Source: Candidatus Limivivens intestinipullorum (lineage in GTDB: Bacteria; Bacillota; Clostridia; Lachnospirales; Lachnospiraceae). Taken from it: 64,000 bases of DNA. Where the stretch lies: assembly GCA_018711185.1 (NCBI GenBank), contig DVIQ01000007.1:1-64000 (forward strand), given 5' to 3'. Below the pieces are notes generated by a model that searched no databases, was not told the DNA's origin, and saw nothing but the letters and a program-made list of their open reading frames with translations. The position numbers were made by a program, and so were the translations under genes. Every line of letters starts with the position of its first letter. The stretch's first letter is position 1. Of this stretch, positions 25,637 through 38,183 are shown one piece after another.

Positions 25637-26068
25637 ATGGTAACGGAAATTGAAATGCTGAATTGCATCCACCAGAATGCGGATATGGCAAAGGACAGTC
25701 TGGAACACATTCTTCCGATGTCCGCTGACAGCGCTTTTACAAAGGAGCTTGAAAAACAGAAGGCAGAATACGCCAGAGCGTACCAGAAAAGCGAGGCGCT
25801 TCTGCGGGAGCGGAACTTTGAGCAGGGAAAGGACGCGCCGGCTGTGACAAAGATGATGAGCGGCGTAATGGCGAAACTGAAAAATCTCGCGGACCCATCC
25901 ACGGAAAAGCTGGCGGAAATGGTTTTTCAGGGCAATAACATGGGCATTTCCGATTTGTCGAAATGCATAAACGGCTACCAGGGAGAGGATAAGGAGGTCC
26001 TGAACCTGGCAAAGAAGCTTCTTGCCCAGGAGGAAAAGAATGCGGAGGCTATGAAGAAATTCCTGTAA
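25637..26068 (+). CDS. Small helical protein of unknown function
   Basis: 143 residues from the ATG at 25637, which has AGGAGG 8 bases upstream. It is nearly all alpha-helical, with repeated HQNADM, DSLEH, KQKAEY and QEEKNAEAM stretches that could form a helical bundle. I do not recognise the family, though similar short proteins occur in Lachnospiraceae. It stands alone between the UvrA-like gene and spoVT. A four-helix ferritin-like fold is possible, but no metal-binding ExxH pattern is seen. Confidence 0.7.
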   Translation: MVTEIEMLNCIHQNADMAKDSLEHILPMSADSAFTKELEKQKAEYARAYQKSEALLRERNFEQGKDAPAVTKMMSGVMAKLKNLADPSTEKLAEMVFQGNNMGISDLSKCINGYQGEDKEVLNLAKKLLAQEEKNAEAMKKFL

Positions 26069-26172
26069 GGTTTCGTCTGCCAGAGGAAGTATAAATTCCC
26101 CCATTTTACAAATAATAGATTTACCGACAACAGCAAGGATAAATGTCAGAATGTAAAATGGAGGAATTTTTT

Positions 26173-26721
26173 ATGAAAGCTACGGGAATCGTAAGGAGAA
26201 TCGATGATCTGGGCCGTGTGGTAATTCCCAAGGAAATCCGCCGGACCCTGAGGATAAAGGAGGGCGACCCTCTGGAAATTTTTACGGATCGGGAAGGGGA
26301 AATTATCCTGAAGAAATATTCGCCCATTGGCGAGCTGGGAAATTTCGCGAAGGAATACGCGGAGGCCCTGGCCCAGTCCAGCGGTCACGGTGTCTGCATC
26401 ACAGACCGTGATCAGATCGTGGCCACCGCCGGGGGGATTAAAAAGGACTATGTGGGGAAGGCCATCAGCAAACAGCTTGAAAATGTGATTCAGGATCGGG
26501 AACAGATTCTGTCAGACCGCGATGACCGGAAATACGTGAAGATTGCCATAGACGAAACCGGAGAGAGCATGCCCCAGGTGGTCTGCCCGATTCTGTGCGA
26601 AGGTGACGCCATCGGTTCTGTGATTCTGCTGAATAAGGACAGTCATGGACATATGGGAGAGACAGAGCAGATTCTGGCCAGATGCGCGGCAGGTTTTATG
26701 GGACGGCAGATGGAGCAGTAG
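26173..26721 (+). CDS. spoVT: Stage V sporulation transcription factor SpoVT
   Basis: 182 residues from the ATG at 26173, with TGGAGGA upstream. Residues 1-50 are an AbrB-type swapped-hairpin DNA-binding domain (MKATGIVRRIDDLGRVVIPK, then RRTLRIKEGDPLEIF); residues about 55-180 form the GAF-like regulatory domain typical of SpoVT. In Bacillus it is made in the forespore under SigG and tunes the late sporulation programme. GTATA near 26089-26093 and AATAATAG about 18 bases further could be a SigG-like promoter, but the match is loose. The 3' end overlaps the convergent VanY-like gene by 26 bases. Confidence 0.93.
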   Translation: MKATGIVRRIDDLGRVVIPKEIRRTLRIKEGDPLEIFTDREGEIILKKYSPIGELGNFAKEYAEALAQSSGHGVCITDRDQIVATAGGIKKDYVGKAISKQLENVIQDREQILSDRDDRKYVKIAIDETGESMPQVVCPILCEGDAIGSVILLNKDSHGHMGETEQILARCAAGFMGRQMEQ

Positions 26722-27286
26722 ACGCGTCCTGAACGGCGGAAAGGGCATGGTATTCTTCAAGGGTAAGTCCCGCGGTATCCAGATAGATGGCCAGGGATTT
26801 TGTGACATACCGGATATGCCATGGCTCCCATGGGTATCCGGTAATGTTTTCTTTGCCCTTCGGGTAGCGGAGAATGAAGCCGTACAGAGGAGCGTGCTGG
26901 AGCAGGCAGCGCCCTTCCGGGGAGGAGGCGAACCGATCCGTCAGTTCCATGCCGGCAGAAGGACAGGAGAGGTCCAGGGCCAGTCCGGTCTGATGCTCGC
27001 TGGCTCCGGGCGGCGCTACATAAAGGCTTTCGGGATTTCTGCCGTACAGAACCGCCTGCCGCTGATAGGAACGGTAGGCGGAGATCCCGTAAAGGGCCAT
27101 GCCGTGAGCCTGGGTGCAGTGGGCGAAGAGAAGGGCGGCATTTTTGGCGGCCTCCGGCTCCATCAGGCGTTTAGGATCGTTCAGGGCAGCGGCAAAGGGA
27201 AATGCCGCGGGAACCAGTTCCCTGGGGATGTATTCCGGAGGAAGGGTACGGCTGCGGCTGACCAGCATGTCATAGGAAAAAAGCAT
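26696..27286 (-). CDS. VanY-like D-Ala-D-Ala carboxypeptidase (LAS metallopeptidase)
   Basis: 196 residues from the ATG at 27286, with AAAGGAGG upstream. It shows the LAS-family zinc site: SAYRSYQRQ, SEHQTGLALDL (SxHxxGxAxD) and PWEPWHIRYV (ExWHxRY). Such enzymes trim the terminal D-Ala from peptidoglycan stem peptides. No signal peptide is visible from this start, which is unusual for a wall enzyme; an upstream extension in the same frame has no ribosome binding site. It is convergent with spoVT. Confidence 0.85.
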   Translation of the reverse strand: MLFSYDMLVSRSRTLPPEYIPRELVPAAFPFAAALNDPKRLMEPEAAKNAALLFAHCTQAHGMALYGISAYRSYQRQAVLYGRNPESLYVAPPGASEHQTGLALDLSCPSAGMELTDRFASSPEGRCLLQHAPLYGFILRYPKGKENITGYPWEPWHIRYVTKSLAIYLDTAGLTLEEYHALSAVQDASTAPSAVP

Positions 27287-27318
27287 GGAACCTCCTTTTT
27301 CGGGAAACGGAAATCTGG

Positions 27319-27324
27319 TATAAT
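27319..27324 (+). promoter_or_regulatory. -10 box upstream of the nitrilase-family gene
   Basis: TATAAT in TGGTATAATAAGG, with TGG giving an extended -10; no clear -35. It would give a leader of about 110 bases. Confidence 0.5.
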
Positions 27325-27438
27325 AAGGCAGCAGACCGGTTTGGGTCTGCATATGTGCAACGGTTATATTATGATTATGCGGAAAAGAAGAATTTATTCC
27401 CGCGGGAATCATTGAGCAAAGACCAGGAGGACTGAAAT

Positions 27439-28317
27439 ATGAAACGGTTACATCTGGCGCTGCTGCAGTTAAAACCTGGCGGCAGCCTTTCAAAAAACCT
27501 GGAAATTGGGAAAACGGCCTGCGCGCGGGCGAAAGCGCAGGGTGCGGATCTTGCGCTGTTTCCGGAGATGTGGAGCATTGGCTATGATATTTACGACAGA
27601 CCGGTGCGGGATTGGATTTGTCAGGGGATTTCGAAAGACGATCCCTTTGTGCAGGCCTTTGGAAAACTGGCCGCGGAGCTGGAAATGGCGGTCGGGATTA
27701 CGTTTCTGGAAAGCTGGGAGGGCGGTCCGAGAAATACTCTGGTGCTGTTTGACCGGCATGGACGGGCGGTGCTGCATTATTCCAAGGTACATACCTGTGA
27801 TTTTGACGTGGAGCGGTATCTGACGCCGGGCGAGGGATTTCCCGTGGCGGATCTGGACACGGCGGCGGGCGTTGTAAAGGTCGGAGCCATGATCTGCTAT
27901 GACCGGGAATTTCCGGAAAGCGCCAGGATTCTGATGCTGGAAGGCGCGGAGCTGATTCTGGTTCCAAATGCCTGCCCCATGGAAATCAACCGCCTGTCCC
28001 AGCTCAGGGGAAGAGCCTTTGAGAATATGACGGCTATCGCCACCTGCAATTACCCGGAGGGCGTGCCGGACTGCAATGGCCATTCTTCTGTATTCGACGG
28101 AATCGCGTTTAAGGAAACGGAAGACAATTATGATATGCGAATCCTGGAAGCCGGAGGAGAAGAAGGAATTTACCTGGCTTCCCTGGATCTGGACGCTCTG
28201 CGGTCATACAGGAAGGCGGAAGCCTTCGGAAATGCGTACCGTCATCCCGGAAAATATGGAAAACTGGTGGAGGAGGAGATACGGGAACCTTTTACCAGAG
28301 CGGATTACAGGGCATAA
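27439..28317 (+). CDS. Carbon-nitrogen hydrolase (nitrilase superfamily)
   Basis: 292 residues, start preceded by CAGGAGG. The catalytic triad is E43 (LFPEMW), K116 (YSKVHTCDF) and C153 (MICYDREFPES). The enzyme hydrolyses a non-peptide C-N bond, as in amidases, N-carbamoyl-amine or omega-amide hydrolases; the specific substrate cannot be read from the sequence. It is cytoplasmic and stands alone between the VanY-like gene and pncB. Confidence 0.9.
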   Translation: MKRLHLALLQLKPGGSLSKNLEIGKTACARAKAQGADLALFPEMWSIGYDIYDRPVRDWICQGISKDDPFVQAFGKLAAELEMAVGITFLESWEGGPRNTLVLFDRHGRAVLHYSKVHTCDFDVERYLTPGEGFPVADLDTAAGVVKVGAMICYDREFPESARILMLEGAELILVPNACPMEINRLSQLRGRAFENMTAIATCNYPEGVPDCNGHSSVFDGIAFKETEDNYDMRILEAGGEEGIYLASLDLDALRSYRKAEAFGNAYRHPGKYGKLVEEEIREPFTRADYRA

Positions 28318-28423
28318 CGGGAATGGGAGAACATAAATCGGCGGCCGCCGGCAGACTTATTTCTCAGATACACAGCATGTCAGACAGAGACAATGCTGTG
28401 AGCCGGACGCGGTATCGCAGAGA

Positions 28424-28447
28424 ACAGGGGAAGAAATCCTTCCCCTG
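28424..28447. terminator. Hairpin between convergent nitrilase and pncB genes
   Basis: ACAGGGGAAG and CTTCCCCTGT pair around a short loop. The T content of the tails is modest on both strands. The position between two convergent genes suits a bidirectional terminator. Confidence 0.5.
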
Positions 28448-28454
28448 TCCGATC

Positions 28455-29918
28455 TTACTGTATGGACGCCATCCCCATCTTTTCCAAAAGCTCTGCTTTC
28501 ATCTGGAAAAGCCGGTCTGACAAATCCACGTATACCTGATGGGGGTTTGCGAAACGCTTCGTCTCATCCCACAGGGTATCCATTTCCTTTGCGCACAAGT
28601 CGCGGATTTCCATAACAGAGGGGGAGGTGTAGACACATTTCCCCTTCTGGAATACCGGAACCAGAAGTTCCCGGAGAGTGAAGGTGCCGCCGTGGATCTT
28701 TGTCTTTTTCCAGGTCTCGATGGGATCGAAAATAATCATATCTTTGCTTTCGTCAAAGGTTTCGTCTGCCAGACAGATCAGATCGGCCCGTATCTTTCCG
28801 GTTTCCTTGTCGTAGATACGGAAGATTGTCTTATTTCCGGGATTCGTGACTTTTTCCGTGTTTTCGGAGAGCTTAATCTTAGGAATAAATTCCCCGGATG
28901 CCTTGTCCTGAATCGCCGCCAGCTTGTAGACGCCGCCAAAGGCCGGGCAGTCCTGGGAGGTGATCAGGTTCGTTCCCACGCCCCAGGAGGTGATCTTGGC
29001 GCCCTGGTTTTTCAGGGAGGTGATCAGGTACTCGTCCAGATCGCTGGAAGCAGAGATGTAAGCGTCCGGAAAGCCCGCGGCGTCCAGCATTTTCCGCGCC
29101 TTTTTCGACATGTAGGCCAGGTCGCCGCTGTCCAGACGGATACCGTAGTTTTTCAAGGGAATGCCGGCTTCTTTCATCTCCCGGAACACACGGATGGCGT
29201 TGGGAACGCCGGACTTTAAGGTGTCATAGGTGTCCACCAGGAGGCAGCAGGAATCCGGATACAGATCGGCGTAGGTCTTAAAGGCCGTGTACTCATCCGG
29301 AAAGCTCATGATCCAGCTGTGGGCGTGAGTACCCTTTATAGGAACGTCAAAAAGCTGTCCCGCCAGCACGTTGGAAGTGCCCACGCAGCCGCCGATGACG
29401 GCTGCCCTGGCGCCGTAGGTGCCCGCGTCCGGTCCCTGGGCCCGGCGCAGGCCGAACTCCATGACGCCGTCTCCCTCCGCGGCGTATACCACCCGGGCGG
29501 CCTTTGTGGCGATCAGGCTCTGATGGTTGATGATGTTCAAAATGGCGGTCTCAATGAGCTGAGCCTCCATAATCGGAGCCACTACCTTGATCATGGGTTC
29601 CCGGGGGAAAATCACGGTTCCCTCCGGGATGGCGTAAATATCTCCGGAGAACCGGAAACCGGACAGATACACCAGGAAATCTTCGGAGAAAATGCCCAGA
29701 CTTCGCAGATAATCCAGATCCTCTGCGGAGAAACGCAGGTTTTTGATGTAGTCGATCACCTGCTCTAAGCCGGTGGCAATGGCGTAGCCGCCGTCACTTG
29801 GGTTTTTCCGGTAGAACGCGTCGAATACCACCACGTCCGTATCCTGGGTTTTAAAATAGCCCTGCATCATAGTAAGCTCATACAGGTCTGTCAGCAATGT
29901 CAGATTCAATGTACTCAT
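28455..29918 (-). CDS. pncB: Nicotinate phosphoribosyltransferase
   Basis: 487 residues, the usual length of the Firmicutes enzyme. It makes nicotinate mononucleotide from nicotinate and PRPP in NAD salvage. Diagnostic stretches are LLTDLYELTMMQGYF at the start, the GTHAHSWIMSF motif, the RLDSGDLAYMSKKAR motif and TSWGVGTNLITS. The ribosome binding site is AGAGGTG. It is a single gene, 27 bases upstream of the next minus-strand stop (29946), so it may be cotranscribed with the CDF transporter gene. Confidence 0.96.
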   Translation of the reverse strand: MSTLNLTLLTDLYELTMMQGYFKTQDTDVVVFDAFYRKNPSDGGYAIATGLEQVIDYIKNLRFSAEDLDYLRSLGIFSEDFLVYLSGFRFSGDIYAIPEGTVIFPREPMIKVVAPIMEAQLIETAILNIINHQSLIATKAARVVYAAEGDGVMEFGLRRAQGPDAGTYGARAAVIGGCVGTSNVLAGQLFDVPIKGTHAHSWIMSFPDEYTAFKTYADLYPDSCCLLVDTYDTLKSGVPNAIRVFREMKEAGIPLKNYGIRLDSGDLAYMSKKARKMLDAAGFPDAYISASSDLDEYLITSLKNQGAKITSWGVGTNLITSQDCPAFGGVYKLAAIQDKASGEFIPKIKLSENTEKVTNPGNKTIFRIYDKETGKIRADLICLADETFDESKDMIIFDPIETWKKTKIHGGTFTLRELLVPVFQKGKCVYTSPSVMEIRDLCAKEMDTLWDETKRFANPHQVYVDLSDRLFQMKAELLEKMGMASIQ

Positions 29919-29945
29919 ATCTTTGCACCTCTGCGGTTTGGGGCG

Positions 29946-31124
29946 TCATTCAACAGCCACAAAACTTTTTTCTATAGTTATAACACATTGATAGCGTTTG
30001 TCCAAGAGGGAGATTTCCTTCATGACGCGCTGGCCCGCTTCATTTTCTTCCTCCGGAGTAAAATCCTGGGGAACCACAAGGTCAAAGACCAGATTAATCT
30101 GTTCCTTGCCGTTGACCATTCGAAAATCGTGTATGCTGAAACGCGCATCCACCCGGCGGACCAGCTCTTCGATCTGTCCGCGGACCTTGAGAACATGGGT
30201 GTCCTTCGTCTCCACCGGATCCATATGAATCACCAGGAAAATGCCAAATTCTTTTGAAAGCTCCCGCTCGATCCGGTCGATGAGCTCATGGGACTCGACG
30301 ATGTCCGTATCCTGGGGAACCTCCGCGTGGAGGGAGGCCATGCTTCTGCCGGGGCCGTAATTGTGGATGATGAGATCGTGGCAGCCGACGATTCCGGGAT
30401 AGGAATCCACCCGCTCCGTGATGGAGCGGTAAAGCTTGGGATCAATGGGAGCGCCGATCAGGGGCTCCAGAGTGTCTTTGGCGATGCCGATACCGGACCA
30501 GATCACGAGGCAGGCTACCAGGGTTCCAACGACTCCGTCTATGTTCAGGTGGAAGAAATGGTACACCAGAATGGATAGGATCGTCACGGAGGTGGTGATC
30601 ATGTCGCCCATGGCGTCGGCGGCTGAGGCCAGCATTACCTTGGAATCAATGCGGCCGCCAAGGTTTTTATTGAAACGGCCCAGCCAGAACTTTACGCCCA
30701 CAGACAGCACCAGGATCAGGACGGAAACCGGCTGAAAAGCAAGTTCCTCCGGAGAAAAAATTTTCTGTACAGAGGACTGCAGGAAGGTAAGGCCCACCTG
30801 AATCACGAGAAAGGCCACGATCAGGGCGGAAATGTATTCGATGCGTCCGTGACCGAAGGGATGTTTTTCGTCGGCAGGCTTTCCGGCCATGCGCACGCCC
30901 ACGAAGCTGATTACGGAGGAGCCGGCGTCCGAGAGATTGTTAAAGGCATCGGCCATAACCGAGACGCTGTGGACGGCAATGCCCGCTGCAAGCTTCGCGG
31001 CAAAGAGAAGGACATTGCATAGTATGCCCACGATACTGGCTAAAACTCCATAGGCGGTGCGGACAGAGAGATCTTCTGTAGATTTCCAGTTTTTAATAAA
31101 TCTGTGTATAAGAAATTCGGTCAT
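29946..31124 (-). CDS. Cation diffusion facilitator family transporter
   Basis: 392 residues with six membrane helices in the first 220 residues and a cytoplasmic C-terminal domain. Metal-binding sequences are DAFNNLSDAGSS in helix 2 and HPFGHGR after helix 3, with DAMGD in helix 5. CDF proteins export Zn, Mn, Fe or Co in exchange for protons. GAGGGAG precedes the start. A 135-bp repeat sits 20 bases upstream of the start codon in the same orientation, so it would lie in the 5' leader or provide the promoter context. Confidence 0.93.
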   Translation of the reverse strand: MTEFLIHRFIKNWKSTEDLSVRTAYGVLASIVGILCNVLLFAAKLAAGIAVHSVSVMADAFNNLSDAGSSVISFVGVRMAGKPADEKHPFGHGRIEYISALIVAFLVIQVGLTFLQSSVQKIFSPEELAFQPVSVLILVLSVGVKFWLGRFNKNLGGRIDSKVMLASAADAMGDMITTSVTILSILVYHFFHLNIDGVVGTLVACLVIWSGIGIAKDTLEPLIGAPIDPKLYRSITERVDSYPGIVGCHDLIIHNYGPGRSMASLHAEVPQDTDIVESHELIDRIERELSKEFGIFLVIHMDPVETKDTHVLKVRGQIEELVRRVDARFSIHDFRMVNGKEQINLVFDLVVPQDFTPEEENEAGQRVMKEISLLDKRYQCVITIEKSFVAVE

Positions 31125-31144
31125 AATAGAACTCCCTCTTTTTT

Positions 31145-31279
31145 GTTACCGTTCAGCCTTGCTGAACCGTAACTGCAAAAATCCATTGGAAATCGCCTTC
31201 GGCGATGGGATTTTTGCACTCCTGAATCACATTTTTACGGTCTGCGCAGCATGCGCGCAGACCTAGGCTGAACGGTTAC
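31145..31279 (-). mobile_element. 135-bp mobile repeat (MITE-like), inverted copy
   Basis: This copy is on the minus strand, upstream of the CDF gene. It ends GTTACCGTTCAGCC on the left and GGCTGAACGGTTAC on the right, and the flanks share CTTTTTT (31138-31144 and 31280-31286). Hairpin 2 is GCAAAAATCC / GGATTTTTGC, the A-T version of the G-C pair found in other copies. It is the only copy not in the sense direction behind a plus-strand gene. Confidence 0.88.
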
Positions 31280-31344
31280 CTTTTTTCGTTCTATTATAGC
31301 AGGAAAAAGGAAAAATGCCAGTATGAAAGAAATTTTATTTATAA

Positions 31345-31373
31345 TTGACATAGAAACAAAGAACTGGTATAAT
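31345..31373 (+). promoter_or_regulatory. Strong promoter of the beta-glucoside operon
   Basis: TTGACA (31345-31350) and TATAAT (31368-31373) are both perfect, with 17-base spacing and an extended TGG before the -10 box. Transcription would start about ten bases before the RAT sequence. Confidence 0.9.
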
Positions 31374-31388
31374 TTCCTTTGTATAAAA

Positions 31389-31417
31389 GGATTGTTACTG
31401 GTAATGCAGGCTATACC
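31389..31417 (+). promoter_or_regulatory. Ribonucleic antiterminator (RAT) for the BglG/LicT protein
   Basis: GGATTGTTACTGGTAATGCA followed by GGCTATACC matches the conserved RAT hairpin bound by BglG/LicT family proteins. Its 3' side overlaps the 5' arm of the terminator at 31408, so binding of the antiterminator protein would block terminator formation. Confidence 0.92.
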
Positions 31418-31467
31418 GAATATACACATTTTGCCGTGAATGTGGAGTCGATATAGCCTTTTTTTTG
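31408..31467 (+). terminator. Conditional terminator of the beta-glucoside operon
   Basis: AGGCTATA (31408-31415) pairs with TATAGCCT (31452-31459), followed by a run of eight T. It is mutually exclusive with the RAT hairpin. Confidence 0.88.
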
Positions 31468-31477
31468 TGCGTTTTTT

Positions 31478-31506
31478 GCAACAGTTCAGCAGGGCTGAAC
31501 GGTAAC
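31478..31506. mobile_element. Solo 29-bp palindrome with exact 8-bp target duplication
   Basis: GCAACAGTTCAGC-AGG-GCTGAACGGTAAC lies between the operon terminator and the licT ribosome binding site. CGTTTTTT flanks it exactly on both sides (31470-31477 and 31507-31514). It would form a stable hairpin in the licT leader. Confidence 0.88.
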
Positions 31507-31530
31507 CGTTTTTTTGTGAGGCCTAAGAGA

Positions 31531-35945
<4,415 letters not shown>

Positions 35946-35983
35946 AATTTTTGAAAAAAATTTGAAAAAATTAAAAAAAGGGG

Positions 35984-36012
35984 TTGACGAATCCACGGAA
36001 ATCATATATAAT
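35984..36012 (+). promoter_or_regulatory. Promoter of tRNA-Gln
   Basis: TTGACG (35984-35989) and TATAAT (36007-36012), 17-base spacing, preceded by an A/T-rich tract that can act as an UP element. The tRNA begins 19 bases after the -10 box. Confidence 0.85.
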
Positions 36013-36030
36013 CTGTTTTGTTCGATGCGA

Positions 36031-36102
36031 TGGGCTATCGCCAAATGGTAAGGCAACGGACTCTGACTCCGTCATTTCAAGGTTCGAATCCTTGTAGCCC
36101 AG
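36031..36102 (+). tRNA. tRNA-Gln (anticodon CTG)
   Basis: A 72-base cloverleaf: acceptor arms TGGGCTA (36031-36037) and TAGCCCA (36095-36101) with discriminator G; anticodon loop CTCTGAC between ACGGA and TCCGT, giving anticodon CTG; T loop TTCGAAT between AAGG and CTTG. The CCA end is not encoded. Confidence 0.95.
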
Positions 36103-36106
36103 CTAA

Positions 36107-36137
36107 GGGGATTGTCAAACGACAGTCCCCTATTTTA
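36107..36137 (+). terminator. Terminator after tRNA-Gln
   Basis: GGGGATTGTC pairs with GACAGTCCCC around AAAC, followed by TATTTTAG. Confidence 0.8.
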
Positions 36138-36166
36138 GTCTATGTATATTTTGACAGGTATGACAT

Positions 36167-36883
36167 ATGATTTACGGTTTTGACAGCAGAATTCGATACA
36201 GTGAAGTAAATCGCCGGCAGGAGCTTACTGTCGGCGCGATGATAAATTATTTTCAGGACTGCAGCCTTTTCCATTCGGAGAAAATCGGGCTTGGCATTGA
36301 GAACCTGGCCGGAAAGAAGCGGGCGTGGGTGCTTTCTTCCTGGATGCTGCAGATTCAGAAACGGCCGGTTTTCGGCCAGAAGGTCAGGATTGAAACCTGG
36401 CCCTACGACTTTCGGGGCCTTTTCGGGTACCGGAATTTTATTATGAAAGACGAGCAGGGGGAGTGCCTTGTCAGAGCGAACACGCTTTGGGTGTATTTGA
36501 ATACGGAAAACGGCCGTCCGGTGAGAATTGATGAGGAGGAAAAGGCCGGCTATACGCTGGAAAGCCCGCTGGACATGGGGGAACCGGTTCGGAAGCTTTC
36601 GTTCCCGGAGAATGCCAGGGAATGTCCGAAGCAGTACGTGATGCTTCACCAGCTTGACACCAACGGGCATGTGAACAACGGCCAGTACGTGCAGATGGCG
36701 CAGGACTGGCTTCCGGCTGATTTCACGGCTTCCGGCCTGAGAGCGGAATATAAGATGCAGGCCAAAGCCGGTGATGAGATCATCCCATGGGTTGCCGAAC
36801 AGGAGGACTGCTGGTCGGTGGCTCTTTGTACTCCTGCGAAGAAAATATACGCGGTGATAGAGTTTATAAAGAAAGGGAAATAA
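36167..36883 (+). CDS. Acyl-ACP thioesterase
   Basis: 238 residues with two hotdog folds in tandem. It releases fatty acids from acyl carrier protein. Diagnostic stretches are MINYFQDCSLFHSE in the first domain, RGLFGYRNFIM, and DTNGHVNNGQYVQMAQDW in the second domain, which carries the catalytic Asn/His region. The gene starts about 30 bases after the tRNA terminator without a strong ribosome binding site (GACAGGTATGACAT). The next gene follows by 7 bases, so they are cotranscribed. Confidence 0.92.
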   Translation: MIYGFDSRIRYSEVNRRQELTVGAMINYFQDCSLFHSEKIGLGIENLAGKKRAWVLSSWMLQIQKRPVFGQKVRIETWPYDFRGLFGYRNFIMKDEQGECLVRANTLWVYLNTENGRPVRIDEEEKAGYTLESPLDMGEPVRKLSFPENARECPKQYVMLHQLDTNGHVNNGQYVQMAQDWLPADFTASGLRAEYKMQAKAGDEIIPWVAEQEDCWSVALCTPAKKIYAVIEFIKKGK

Positions 36884-36890
36884 GGGGAAA

Positions 36891-37724
36891 ATGTTTGAAA
36901 TAGGAAAGAAGCAGACGCTGTGTGTATCCAGGTTGGTAACTTTTGGCGTTTATTTGAGGGAACAGTCGGAGGGCACTGACGAGGTGCTGTTGCCGGGAAA
37001 GGAGGTGCCGGCGGGGACAAAGCCGGGGGATTCCATCGAAGTGTTTCTTTACCGGGATTCTAAGGACCGGCTGATTGCCACCACCAGGACGCCGCTGCTT
37101 TCGCTGGGTGAGACGGCGGTGCTGAAAGTGAAGGATACGGGGAAGATCGGCGCTTTTTTGGACTGGGGGCTGGAAAAAGATCTGTTTTTGCCTTTTCGCG
37201 AGCAGACCAAGCCCGTGCATAAGGGAGAAGAGTGTCTGGTGGCCTTGTATGTGGACAAAAGCAAGCGTCTCTGCGCCACGATGAAGGTGTACCGATACCT
37301 GCGGACGGACTCTCCCTATCATAAGGATGACCATGTACAGGGAAGAGTATACGAGATCAGCGGGAATTTCGGCATTTTTGTGGCTGTGGACGACTGTTTT
37401 TCCGGACTGGTCCCGAAAAAGGACGCGGCTGCCGAGCTGCCGGTGGGGGCGGTTATGCAGTTTCGGGTGGCTGGGGTAAAGCCGGACGGAAAACTGGATT
37501 TGAGCGTCAGAGAAAAAATACCGGTGCAGATGGAAAAGGACGCGGAAGAGATAATGGCTGTTTTGGAGGAGTTCGACGGCGTGCTTCCCTTTGACGATCA
37601 CGCGTCTCCCGAGACGATCCGCCGTGAGTTTTCTTTCAGCAAAAACGCCTTTAAGCGCGCGGTGGGGAAGCTTCTGAAGGAGGGCAGGATCCGTATAGAG
37701 GACGGACACATAAAGGAAGTATAA
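36891..37724 (+). CDS. CvfB/YitL-like S1 RNA-binding protein
   Basis: 277 residues, start preceded by TAAGGGGAAA. It contains three S1-like beta-barrel units: residues 1-60 (degenerate), about 65-135 (LKVKDTGKIGAFLDWGLEKDLFLPF) and about 145-210 (VQGRVYEISGNFGIFVAVDDCFSGLVP), and a C-terminal winged helix (about 225-277). This is the architecture of CvfB, a regulator of virulence and metabolism in staphylococci that binds RNA. It lies seven bases after the thioesterase gene. The stop codon abuts a solo 29-bp palindrome. Confidence 0.88.
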   Translation: MFEIGKKQTLCVSRLVTFGVYLREQSEGTDEVLLPGKEVPAGTKPGDSIEVFLYRDSKDRLIATTRTPLLSLGETAVLKVKDTGKIGAFLDWGLEKDLFLPFREQTKPVHKGEECLVALYVDKSKRLCATMKVYRYLRTDSPYHKDDHVQGRVYEISGNFGIFVAVDDCFSGLVPKKDAAAELPVGAVMQFRVAGVKPDGKLDLSVREKIPVQMEKDAEEIMAVLEEFDGVLPFDDHASPETIRREFSFSKNAFKRAVGKLLKEGRIRIEDGHIKEV

Positions 37725-37752
37725 TAACCGTTTGGCAAGGCTGAATCGTAAC
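37724..37752. mobile_element. Solo 29-bp palindrome, diverged
   Basis: ATAACCGTTTGGC-AAG-GCTGAATCGTAAC. Flanks AAGTATA (37717-37723) and AAGCATA (37753-37759) match at 6 of 7 bases, consistent with an old target duplication. Confidence 0.65.
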
Positions 37753-37842
37753 AAGCATAGTAGGATTTCATAGAAAACAGGATTGATTTTAGAGGCTGTT
37801 TGGGTTATAGTAATAAACAGGAAAAGAAAGGGAAAATGGGAG

Positions 37843-38079
37843 ATGAAAGTACATCATATTAAGGACATTGATAAGTTTTTCGATGTGGTTAATTCATGTG
37901 AGGGCAAGGTGGAGCTGGTAACAGGGGAAGGCGACCGGCTGAACCTGAAGTCTAAGCTTTGTCAGTATGTGTCTATGGCGAATATTTTCTCAAACGGCGA
38001 GATTCCGGAGCTGGAGATTGTCGCCTATGAACAGAACGATATTGAGAAGCTCATTGATTTTATGCTGAATAATGGCTGA
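37843..38079 (+). CDS. Conserved small protein of unknown function
   Basis: 78 residues from the ATG at 37843 (AAAGGGAAAATGGGAG upstream). The sequence begins MKVHHIKDIDKFFDVVNSCE and alternates beta and alpha segments, ending with a short helix. I do not recognise a named family. It precedes a methyltransferase gene by about 100 bases, possibly on the same transcript. Confidence 0.7.
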   Translation: MKVHHIKDIDKFFDVVNSCEGKVELVTGEGDRLNLKSKLCQYVSMANIFSNGEIPELEIVAYEQNDIEKLIDFMLNNG

Positions 38080-38183
38080 GCGAAGAGGCTGCCCCATAGA
38101 TGCTGGAGGCAGCCTTTTGCGCGATAAGCCCGGAGGGCTTTTATTCGGCGGCAGAGTTTTATGGTAAACAAAAGGAGAAGATT

